Assembly: GCA_030531495.1 (NCBI GenBank)
Contig: JAUNNJ010000007.1
Span: forward strand, 1-51,359
Length of the DNA stretch: 51,359 nt
Origin: Bacteroidales bacterium
Lineage (GTDB): Bacteria; Bacteroidota; Bacteroidia; Bacteroidales; Muribaculaceae
Direction of reading: 5' to 3'
Positions within the stretch are counted from its first letter, which is position 1; every line of letters begins with the position of its first letter. Under the pieces are notes generated by a model. That model was not told the origin of the DNA and did not search any database. It was given only the letters and a program-made list of their open reading frames with translations. The translations under genes and the position numbers were made by a program. This document shows positions 33,873-41,521 of the stretch, in pieces.

Positions 33873-33891
33873 TTAAAATGCAGGCTCTCGC
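33858..33891 (-). terminator. Intrinsic terminator after the zinc-ribbon membrane protein gene
   Basis: On the minus strand GCGAGAGCCTGCA pairs with TGCGGGTTCTTGC through Watson-Crick and three G-U pairs, and the transcript runs into seven T's (33857-33851). It lies about 30 nt past the stop at 33922. Confidence 0.78.
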
Positions 33892-33921
33892 TTAATATAA
33901 ATTCTAATCAGCAGAAATCGA

Positions 33922-34356
33922 TTATTTCAAAATTTGATATTTGCCAATTATAGGGAGTTCTTTAAATTCACCCTTGGCAGCATTGATAATGCCAATGATT
34001 GCGAGCACTGCAAAAACAAGCCATGCAAGGCTGAGAACAATAGCAAACAAACCAAGAAGACCTAAAGAAATGTGCGCTAATACAGAAGTTAGCACTTGAA
34101 CAAGGACAGAGTAAACAATTGCTGCAATCAAGAGGATGAGACCTTGATTAGCATGGAAGCGAGCAAATTTTGATTCCTTTGCAGCAAAGATTGGAATTAA
34201 TACCAAAATGCCGAAATAAGCAAGAATGGCCATCACTTTGTTTTGTTCTACATCTTGTTGAGGATTTACAGGGGCAGCCATCATTGGGGCACCGCATTGA
34301 GGGCATACATTGATGCCATCGGCTACTTGAGCGCCGCATTTTGTACAAATACTCAT
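33922..34356 (-). CDS. Zinc-ribbon membrane protein, DUF4870-like
   Basis: This 144-residue protein opens with a zinc ribbon (CTKCGAQVADGINVCPQCG, two CxxC pairs at 4-7 and 18-21). Three hydrophobic segments follow in the DUF4870 style (ILAYFGILVLIPIFAAKESKFARFHANQGLIL...), ending KGEFKELPIIGKYQILK. Function is unknown. It is a monocistronic unit with promoter and terminator. Confidence 0.84.
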   Translation of the reverse strand: MSICTKCGAQVADGINVCPQCGAPMMAAPVNPQQDVEQNKVMAILAYFGILVLIPIFAAKESKFARFHANQGLILLIAAIVYSVLVQVLTSVLAHISLGLLGLFAIVLSLAWLVFAVLAIIGIINAAKGEFKELPIIGKYQILK

Positions 34357-34420
34357 AGGTTTTTCTGTTAAATTGTTAATATTTAGTTTCGTTATTTGGG
34401 TTTAGGCATATTCTGTAATG

Positions 34421-34452
34421 CAAATGTATAAAGAATTAATATACTATGCAAC
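34421..34452 (-). promoter_or_regulatory. Predicted promoter of the zinc-ribbon membrane protein gene
   Basis: On the minus strand GTTG (34452-34449), 20 bp, then TACATTTG (34428 to 34421), a perfect -7 box. The gene's ATG is about 65 nt downstream. Confidence 0.55.
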
Positions 34453-34520
34453 AAGAATTAAAAAAATATGCAGGGAGTGTATGTTTATAAAAATGAATAG
34501 GGATTTGATGGTGTAAAACG

Positions 34521-34552
34521 TCCAATCGCTTGCTAATCGGCAAGCGATTGGA
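34521..34552 (-). terminator. Hairpin terminator after the lipoprotein gene
   Basis: A perfect 13-bp stem: TCCAATCGCTTGC (34521-34533) and GCAAGCGATTGGA (34540-34552), 6-nt loop. On the minus strand only a short T-run (CGTTTTACA) follows, so efficiency is uncertain. Confidence 0.65.
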
Positions 34553-34567
34553 TGTGGAGGGCGTCGT

Positions 34568-35086
34568 TTAGTCGTTGATGTCGTCGTATACTTCTTGGTC
34601 GTCGAATGAGAGTTTTCGGTGGAATCCGAGCCAGTCAATGGCTTGGTCTTTGGTGAGCTCGATGTCCTCAATCATTACACGCATCTCTTGCCCGGTGGTC
34701 TTGTTGAGAATGTATTTGGTGTTGGAGTCAGAGAAATCCCCGCGCACCCATTGTCCGGGGTTGAGCATGCCGCCCATCACCTCAATGATGGCATAGCCTC
34801 TGAAGGCATCCACAAGGTAATATCCTCCGCGACCTTCGTAAATCACTTCACCGTCGGTGCATTTTTCGGTGTCTTTGTAGTTCTTGAATTTTGCATCGGC
34901 ATCGTGTTCTGGATTTTCCAACTTTTGCTCAGAGGGTTGGAACACACTGTTTCTCAGACTGTCGAAAAGTGGGTCGTAAGTATTTGCCACAATTGAATCT
35001 GATGATGTGCTTTGGCTGGCATCGCCCGACTTGTTACAACTCATCACAAGGAGAACAAGCGGTAAAATTGCCAATAATTTCTTCAT
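34568..35086 (-). CDS. Predicted lipoprotein, unknown function
   Basis: This 172-residue protein has a lipoprotein signal (MKKLLAILPLVLLVMSC, C17) and a Ser/Asp/Thr-rich linker to about 45. A compact domain follows with KCTDGEVIYEGRGGYYLVDAFRGYAIIEVMGGML and an acidic C-terminus (FDDQEVYDDIND). No family is recognised. It lies 26 bp after the isomerase-like gene on the same strand and is probably cotranscribed. Confidence 0.75.
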   Translation of the reverse strand: MKKLLAILPLVLLVMSCNKSGDASQSTSSDSIVANTYDPLFDSLRNSVFQPSEQKLENPEHDADAKFKNYKDTEKCTDGEVIYEGRGGYYLVDAFRGYAIIEVMGGMLNPGQWVRGDFSDSNTKYILNKTTGQEMRVMIEDIELTKDQAIDWLGFHRKLSFDDQEVYDDIND

Positions 35087-35112
35087 AGTTGTATTGTTTG
35101 ATTATTAAATGA

Positions 35113-36321
35113 TTAACTGTTTAATAGTGCCTCAAAAACTGAAGCTACATGGCCAGGAACAATCACGTGGTGGTTGCCAATGGGATTGGTAAGGAAATAG
35201 TTGGCTTGCTCAGGATTTGCAAGTTGTATCACTTGTTGCGTACGGCACAGGTTTGGCTCTGCTTGGCATTGTTGCAAAGAGGCTTCTGCTGTGAAATGGC
35301 GCGACAAGTCGCCACTCACTTTGAATATGGTGACAGGTCCCTTAGCCATGTAGCCGCGGATGCCAATGCCAATACCGCTTTCGAAATGAGTGTCGAGTTC
35401 GTATCGTTGCACCATGTTCAACGGAATGGTACAGTGTGCTACGAGCATTTCGCCACTTTTAGGATTTATGCGTGAAGGATTGGCTTGGAAGCCAGATACT
35501 CCCGTTACAGCTTGACTGATAAGCATCGACAGAAGGGTGGGCACATCACCTTCGCAACCAGCCACGATGCCTTCGGCGTTGAGGCGTGCAAGAGCGTAGC
35601 AGCTGGTGTTGTGGAGCACGCTGAGCAAATCGAAACAGCGGATGGTGAAGCCATTAAGATTGTAGCGTTTCACAATTTCCTTCAGTGCGAAATAGAGGCG
35701 AACGGCACCTGGCACTGCATCTTTGATTTCTTGGCTTGGCGCTTTCTCGGCAAGTTCGGCACAGTCTTGTGAAGCTTCGCCGATGGTTTCATATGTTGCG
35801 AGCACTTCCTCAATGGTGATGTCGACAAACTCAATGCCGAGTTTATTCTTTACCGCCACCGGACTTGCCATGCTTGAAATCAGCCAATCGCTGGGTTTGC
35901 CAATCACGCCGAGACGCATGCCTACAAGTTTTTTTCTTGCACTTTCCATTTTTGCGAGTTCATTCACACGAGTGTTGATGTAAGAGGCATCGCCATGAAT
36001 GATTTCGCCTTTCAAGTTGTTTTGACGTAGATAGGAAAGAATTTCCATTGACGCTGCCAGCGAGTTGCTTTCGCCAGATGTGAGCAGATAGAATGGGCGT
36101 GAAGACTGTGTCATCAATTGTGGCTGAATCTTTTTGAATACGCCCTCTGTGCCTCCAGTGCGCACATAAATGAGGCTGAGGTCGGCTTCCCCGTATGTGG
36201 TGTAGTCGCTGTCTTTGAAATCAAATTCAAATTCAAGTGTGCCAAAAAAATTTTTTGTGGCTTCATTTATAGTGACTGCATCGTGAAGTTCTGATGTAAG
36301 TGTATATATTGATATACTCAT
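35113..36321 (-). CDS. L-fucose/L-arabinose isomerase-like protein
   Basis: This 402-residue cytoplasmic protein resembles the sugar-isomerase superfamily: an N-terminal Rossmann-like part (YVRTGGTEGVFKKI, YLLTSGESNSLAASMEIL), a middle domain (KLVGMRLGVIGKPSDWLISS) and a C-terminal domain with GCEGDVPTLLSML and MLVAHCTIPL. The E/D and His positions typical of metal binding are partly present. I recall similar uncharacterised proteins in Bacteroidales; the substrate is unknown. A -7-like TACATTTG lies upstream (36371 to 36364) without a clear -33 box. Confidence 0.7.
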   Translation of the reverse strand: MSISIYTLTSELHDAVTINEATKNFFGTLEFEFDFKDSDYTTYGEADLSLIYVRTGGTEGVFKKIQPQLMTQSSRPFYLLTSGESNSLAASMEILSYLRQNNLKGEIIHGDASYINTRVNELAKMESARKKLVGMRLGVIGKPSDWLISSMASPVAVKNKLGIEFVDITIEEVLATYETIGEASQDCAELAEKAPSQEIKDAVPGAVRLYFALKEIVKRYNLNGFTIRCFDLLSVLHNTSCYALARLNAEGIVAGCEGDVPTLLSMLISQAVTGVSGFQANPSRINPKSGEMLVAHCTIPLNMVQRYELDTHFESGIGIGIRGYMAKGPVTIFKVSGDLSRHFTAEASLQQCQAEPNLCRTQQVIQLANPEQANYFLTNPIGNHHVIVPGHVASVFEALLNS

Positions 36322-36423
36322 AGTTATGATAGTTGGTTTTTGTTATTAGTATTTTTGAAATGACAAATGTATGTGTTTTTTGTCAAAAAAAGAAAGAATC
36401 ACCGATTTTTTCAACGAAAAAGG

Positions 36424-36452
36424 CAAGGCTGGCATTGATGGATCCAGCCTTG
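36424..36452 (-). terminator. Intrinsic terminator after the amidase gene
   Basis: A perfect 9-bp stem, CAAGGCTGG (36424-36432) and CCAGCCTTG (36444-36452). The minus-strand transcript continues into CCTTTTTCG. It lies about 25 nt past the stop at 36478. Confidence 0.78.
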
Positions 36453-36477
36453 AGTTATAGGAGAGGGTGAATATCTA

Positions 36478-39400
36478 TTATTGAATAATGAGGGAAATGA
36501 GGGAAGTCACATCGCTCACGTCGTATGTATGGTTGTTGTCGATGTCGGCAGCATTGAGGTTGAATGGTGATGGGTTGTTGCCTAAGATGTAGTTGATGAG
36601 TGTAGTCACATCGCTCACATCCACATTTCCGTCCATGTTCACATCGCCTTTCAAAACGTCGGTCTTGATTTCTGGATAGTCAACTTTGAGGAAGAACTTG
36701 GTTTTCTGAATACCTCGTGCCAGAATATTGTAGTCGTAGGCTACAGCGTTTGGCATATCAGATGGAACCTCGCTGAGAGGGGTTGCAGATTCAATAACTT
36801 TCACCACCACAATATTGCCATTTAGCTCTTCAGGATAACCGAAACTTGTGCCGGCATTGGTAACGGTCAGTTCTTGTCCAGAAGTGAACTCATTGCCAGT
36901 GGTGGCATTTGCCGCATACCAGTTAGATGCGTGGCTCAGTTTGAAACCATCATCAGCCATAGTTGCACCGAGTGCTTTGTCGATTTGATGATGCACCAAT
37001 GTGTCGGCGCTTTCTCCGGTAGCGCTTGTGCGCAAATAGAAAGCGTAATAATATTTTCCATTAGCTTGCCATTGCAGTGCGCTTGCTTTTGCATTGCGGA
37101 AATTGTTGTCGGTGTTGATTTCCGCCAGTGGGGTGGTGCTGCTGAGATTGACAGCACACAGTTTCATGTGTGCCACATTCAGATTGGTGAGCGCTTTGTT
37201 TTTGCTCAAGTCAATTTTGCAGAGTTGGTTGTAGCCGAGGTCTACAGTGGTAAGCGCAGTGTTCATCGACAAATCCACATCTTTCAGTTGTGAATATGTC
37301 TGGTAACCGGCGTCAGCATATTTTTTACGCGACATACCCAAAGTTTGGATATTCTTGAAGTAAGCAAGGCCAGTGAGGTCGGTCACACCAGTGAAAGTGC
37401 TGCCGTTGTCATCGCCATATTCGCCCATCTTACTAAAATCAATCATGTTGGTGCCAGTGTATTCTGTACCTTCTGTTTCGGTTTCCGCAGAGTTCTGGAA
37501 AATGAATGCGTAGTGGCCTGCCAATGGTTTTACATGGCCGTCGGCACCGATGGTGGCAAAGCCATTGGTGCGCTGGGTGGTGTAGTTCCAGTAGCGTACC
37601 TGATTCTTACTCACCAGATATTGCTGAATGTATGGGTCTGGAATCACGCTTGCTTTTCCTCCCACAGGGTCAAGCACAATGAGTTTTTCGCCCGCGTGTG
37701 TGCCGCCTGTCACAGATGGAATGAGATAGTATTGCAAGCCGTTTTCGGTGATAAAATTCTCCAATTCGCCAGTTGCACCCTTTAGTGGGATGGTGATGGT
37801 GTTGGCACCCTTCGATGTGACAACAAGCGATGCTGTGTGGCTGCCCATTTCTGATGGAGTGTAGGTCACATTGATAGTTGCACCAATCACACTCTTGCTA
37901 ATAGTGCTGGCAGAGATGCTGAATTTGTCGGCATCATTTCCTGTGATACTGATGCTGATGTCGCTCGTGAGACTGCTTCCTAACACACCGAACGACTTCA
38001 CCGCCGATGTCTGTTTCACAGTGCCAAAATCTATTTCTTTTATAGTGGCTGTGATAGAAGGGGTTACATCGCCAGAATTGATGGTGTAGGCTGGGACTGT
38101 GCCAGATTTGTAGTATGCGAGGCCTTGATTGTGTACGAGTACCCACATTTCCACACCATTATCACCATTCACAGCCGAAGCAATGCTTGTCGACATGGAA
38201 GTGTTGCGTGTGCTGCCCAATCCACTTGGTGGATACGAGCCAATGGCTTCGCACGATGCCCAGCCATTGGTTGCATCTGTAAGCACAACATGGCCACCCG
38301 AAAGGGTACCGGTGGTCGAATAACTGGTTGCTAAACCGTAGGTTGTTCCCTTGTAGGTGAAAGAATCAAAGCAGTTGCCATGCACCACCTTGTTCAGAGC
38401 TGTGCTGCTGAATGAAGCATCCATGATGCCATCGTTGAAATGTGTGGGGTAGTATTGTTGGCCAATTGCCCAATACTTTGTTTCCGATTCAGGAATCACA
38501 CGGGGCGATAAACCGAGTTTGACTGCCGAGCCAGCGTCGCCGCCTTCCACAAGTGGTGTTACATAACTTGGCGTGGTTTCGCACACACCGTTGGTCACTT
38601 TGTAGCGAATCACCTCGCTTTGTTCTGTGTTGGAGCCTGCAGCGAAGAAAATGTAGCCTTCGGCGAGTGTGCCGTAAAAACTCAAGCAGTCGCCGCATCG
38701 TGCCTTACCATCGTAATTAGTGGTGTTGAGCAGCACGCGAGGAACTGCGTCGTCATTGTCCCAAACATACACTTTCAGCGGTTGTGCCACATCACCGGAA
38801 GTGGTGGCCACATTGCTTGCGAAAATTTTACCGCCGATGTATTTCACATCAATCACTTTCAATGCTCCGCCTTCCACCCCTGTCATATTGAGCGACTTGA
38901 TGTAGGCGCCAGTTTGGGCATTCACCACCTTGATGACGCCATTCACAGCGTCGACAACATATAGTTTACCCGCTCCGAAGTCCATGTTGCGGGCATTGGC
39001 GTAACTTGTCAGCCATGATTCCTTTTTTCCAGAGTTTTCGCTGAAGTTCCATCCTTCAGTGAAGGCGAGAGGTGCACTCTTGCCAGTGCCTGTCACGCTT
39101 ACATTGGCTTTGTACGAGCCCGACACGAGCGAAATAGTGCCTGATTGAATGCCACCGGTAGTGGGTGAGAAAGTAACATTGATTTTCCCGCCTTTTGCAT
39201 CTACTGTAGTGGCGTCGACCTTGAAACTGCTATTGTTGCTACTTACGCTGATTGATGATGATAGGCTCGTGCCTATGACGGTGATTGGCAGCGATGATGA
39301 TGTGCCCACTGCTAAAGAACCGAAGTTTAGCGATGCGGGAGTAACAGAAATGCCCGTACTGCTTCCCTTCACGAGGTTGAATCGCTTGAGTGCAGAAGCA

Positions 39401-40377
39401 CCGTTGCTGACGGTCACGGTAGCAGTTTGGGTAGCATAGCCCGACTTTGAAACTCGCACGGTGTAGGTGCCAGCAGTGAGGTTAAAGAAACCGTACACAC
39501 CATTCGAGTATTTGTCGGTGGTAGTGGTTTGCACCACTGTGCCACTGGCATTAATCAATTCCACTGTGGCATAGTTTACCGCCAAATATGCGTCGCGATT
39601 TCTTACTGTGTAGCCTGAGTAGCCGCAAGTGGCGCTTAAATCGCGAATGTCGCCAATCACACAGCCTTTTATTGCACTGCCATTGCCAATTGGATTCTCG
39701 AGATATGCACGTGCAATTTGCCATGCCAGGTACTTGTTGTATTGGTCGCTTTTGAGGCGAAGCAACTCTGGACGATAGTCGTGGAACCAAGATTCTGTGA
39801 GGTAACCCACTTGAGTGTTGGTGCGCAACACGCCCAGACTCCATCCTTGGAAAGCGTAGTCGTTGAGTGCTCTTGGTGTGGAGTAAGTTTTGTCTGTGAG
39901 ATTGTTGTTGTCTTGCCATTTTGCAGATGCTAACGCGAAAGCAGCCGAGCCCGACACGTTTTCTGTAGAATTGCTGGTGCGCGTGCCGCTATAAAGCGAG
40001 GTGATGTAGTTGGCACTGGCATTGGCGCCATTTGAGTGAAGCGAGATGAAATATCCGCCGTAACTGTTCGACTGTGCTGCAATGGTTGATAGCGCTAAGT
40101 CGTCGGAAGAGTTGTTGGTGGTGCGCGACATCTTCACAGAGTAGCCCATATCGGTCAAGAAAGTCTGCAAAAATTTGCCGCGCGTGAGCGTACCGTCACT
40201 TTCGTAGAAGCGGTCGCTTGTGGTGTAGCCTAATGCTGTAGGCAAGTCCACAGGGCGGTCGTCGCTGTCGTGGCCACCATGGCCAGGGTTGATATAAATT
40301 TTCGACTTGTTGCTAACAGCGCTTACAGTGAACACAACAAGCGACATCATGAGAATTGTAGCTATATTTCTTTTCAT
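36478..40377 (-). CDS. Large secreted N-acetylmuramoyl-L-alanine amidase-type mosaic protein with dockerin-like tail
   Basis: This 1299-residue exported protein has an amidase_3 domain at about 25-225 with zinc ligands H33 (PGHGGH), E59 and H114 (ISLHSNGA) and catalytic E195 (GYLTESWFHD), so cleavage of peptidoglycan stem amides is plausible. Next come a carboxypeptidase-regulatory-like fold (about 260-340: YGFFNLTAGTYTVRVSKSGYA), two 'choice-of-anchor' beta domains (ISVTPASLNFGSLAVGTSSS; ATIKEIDFGTVKQTSAVKSF), a propeller-like part, and short leucine-rich repeats near 1070-1130. A dockerin-like pair ends the protein (GDVNMDGNVDVSDVTTLINYI; ADIDNNHTYDVSDVTSLI). The TolB-like gene ends 12 bp upstream. 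Confidence 0.85.
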   Translation of the reverse strand: MKRNIATILMMSLVVFTVSAVSNKSKIYINPGHGGHDSDDRPVDLPTALGYTTSDRFYESDGTLTRGKFLQTFLTDMGYSVKMSRTTNNSSDDLALSTIAAQSNSYGGYFISLHSNGANASANYITSLYSGTRTSNSTENVSGSAAFALASAKWQDNNNLTDKTYSTPRALNDYAFQGWSLGVLRTNTQVGYLTESWFHDYRPELLRLKSDQYNKYLAWQIARAYLENPIGNGSAIKGCVIGDIRDLSATCGYSGYTVRNRDAYLAVNYATVELINASGTVVQTTTTDKYSNGVYGFFNLTAGTYTVRVSKSGYATQTATVTVSNGASALKRFNLVKGSSTGISVTPASLNFGSLAVGTSSSLPITVIGTSLSSSISVSSNNSSFKVDATTVDAKGGKINVTFSPTTGGIQSGTISLVSGSYKANVSVTGTGKSAPLAFTEGWNFSENSGKKESWLTSYANARNMDFGAGKLYVVDAVNGVIKVVNAQTGAYIKSLNMTGVEGGALKVIDVKYIGGKIFASNVATTSGDVAQPLKVYVWDNDDAVPRVLLNTTNYDGKARCGDCLSFYGTLAEGYIFFAAGSNTEQSEVIRYKVTNGVCETTPSYVTPLVEGGDAGSAVKLGLSPRVIPESETKYWAIGQQYYPTHFNDGIMDASFSSTALNKVVHGNCFDSFTYKGTTYGLATSYSTTGTLSGGHVVLTDATNGWASCEAIGSYPPSGLGSTRNTSMSTSIASAVNGDNGVEMWVLVHNQGLAYYKSGTVPAYTINSGDVTPSITATIKEIDFGTVKQTSAVKSFGVLGSSLTSDISISITGNDADKFSISASTISKSVIGATINVTYTPSEMGSHTASLVVTSKGANTITIPLKGATGELENFITENGLQYYLIPSVTGGTHAGEKLIVLDPVGGKASVIPDPYIQQYLVSKNQVRYWNYTTQRTNGFATIGADGHVKPLAGHYAFIFQNSAETETEGTEYTGTNMIDFSKMGEYGDDNGSTFTGVTDLTGLAYFKNIQTLGMSRKKYADAGYQTYSQLKDVDLSMNTALTTVDLGYNQLCKIDLSKNKALTNLNVAHMKLCAVNLSSTTPLAEINTDNNFRNAKASALQWQANGKYYYAFYLRTSATGESADTLVHHQIDKALGATMADDGFKLSHASNWYAANATTGNEFTSGQELTVTNAGTSFGYPEELNGNIVVVKVIESATPLSEVPSDMPNAVAYDYNILARGIQKTKFFLKVDYPEIKTDVLKGDVNMDGNVDVSDVTTLINYILGNNPSPFNLNAADIDNNHTYDVSDVTSLISLIIQ

Positions 40378-40389
40378 AATAGATGCTTG

Positions 40390-41304
40390 TTATTTTTCTT
40401 TGATATTCATTAAATAGATGTTACCTTCAAGGGTATGGTAAGCAATGGTGGAACCATCGGCGCTCACCGCAGGAAACATCTTTATTTCAGCAGATGAGGT
40501 GCTTAATTGCTGGCGATTGTTGCCATTGATGTCAATGATTTCAATTTCGCTGGTCAGATAGCGGCTGCCGTCGTCGGTGTCGTGCATTCCTACCACATAT
40601 TGATTGCCGCGCCACACGGGAGCGTGGAGTTTGCCGAGATTCACAAGGCTGCTACCGTCGAGATTGCAGACATAGGCGTTGTTGCCGCCCACGAAAAGCA
40701 GATGTTTTTTATCTGGGGAAAGGCTCGACCAGCAGTAATTTACGCTTTTTTCGGGTGTAGATAGGGGGTCAATAACAGTGCGCTGATTGCCATTGTAGAG
40801 AACCACTTTCAAGTCTTCTTCGGTTACGAACAGATCTTCATTGGATATGCTTGCATTACCATTACGTATTGCTTTCTTCATTTTTTGCCCATTGATGCCC
40901 ACCATCAGTTCGCTGTTATTTAAATTGATGTGATTGAAGTGGGGAAGACCTGTAGCGAGGGTTTCCACTTTCCCATTCTCAATGCCTATCGCCATGAGGG
41001 AGGTGGAGTAGGCCATTTCGTCAAAGTTTCGACAAATCACGGTCGTGCCATCTGCACTAATTGCTGGATAATAGCCGGCGCTTCGGGCATTGGTAAGCTC
41101 TTTGTAGGAGCCTGTCGATAAATCAATAATTCCCAATCCGTTATAGGCTTCGCTGCTTACAAGTATTTTGTGGCTGCCTGGGATGAAAATAGGGTGATAT
41201 GCTTCGGTGGAGGTGGCCACTTGATGCACATTTGCCACCTCAAATTTTTGGGCATGAGCATAGAGTGATGCTATTGCTGTGACAGCAATCAATATTTTCT
41301 TCAT
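40390..41304 (-). CDS. Exported TolB-like beta-propeller protein
   Basis: This 304-residue protein has a signal peptide (MKKILIAVTAIASLYAHAQ) and repeated PD40/TolB-type blades: HPIFIPGSHKILVSSEAYNG, YYPAISADGTTVICRNFDE, WSSLSPDKKHLLFVGG and FPAVSADGSTIAYHTLEG. Propellers of this type bind proteins or ligands and rarely have catalysis of their own. It lies 12 bp upstream of the amidase gene and is probably cotranscribed, which suggests a joint role at the cell surface. Confidence 0.8.
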   Translation of the reverse strand: MKKILIAVTAIASLYAHAQKFEVANVHQVATSTEAYHPIFIPGSHKILVSSEAYNGLGIIDLSTGSYKELTNARSAGYYPAISADGTTVICRNFDEMAYSTSLMAIGIENGKVETLATGLPHFNHINLNNSELMVGINGQKMKKAIRNGNASISNEDLFVTEEDLKVVLYNGNQRTVIDPLSTPEKSVNYCWSSLSPDKKHLLFVGGNNAYVCNLDGSSLVNLGKLHAPVWRGNQYVVGMHDTDDGSRYLTSEIEIIDINGNNRQQLSTSSAEIKMFPAVSADGSTIAYHTLEGNIYLMNIKEK

Positions 41305-41347
41305 TTGTTGTTGATAGGTATAAATAAAAATTACTAAAAAAATATGA

Positions 41348-41504
41348 AAGGGGCTGTGTCAAAATTGATAATCAAGGCCCTGTAGGGACACTCGGCTCGA
41401 GTGTCCGTGTGACGAATTCGTTGTTTGTCAATAAATTGACTGGCGGACGCTCGGGCCGAGCGTCCCTACAAAACGCCTAATTTCGCATTATGATACAGCC
41501 TCTT
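41348..41504. repeat. MITE-like element with terminal inverted repeats and two internal palindromes
   Basis: Imperfect 18-bp terminal inverted repeats (AAGGGGCTGTGTCAAAAT at 41348-41365; complement of AAGAGGCTGTATCATAAT at 41487-41504, 15/18 match) enclose two palindromes in opposite orientation. Unit 1 (41381-41407) has the 9-bp stem GGACACTCG/CGAGTGTCC. Unit 2 (41444-41470) has the 10-bp stem GGACGCTCGG/CCGAGCGTCC. Both carry an outer TGTAGGG or CCTACA flank. No transposase is encoded. It separates the LRR gene from the TolB-like gene. A target-site duplication is not clear. Confidence 0.65.
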
Positions 41505-41521
41505 ATTTGATGAGGATTGAA

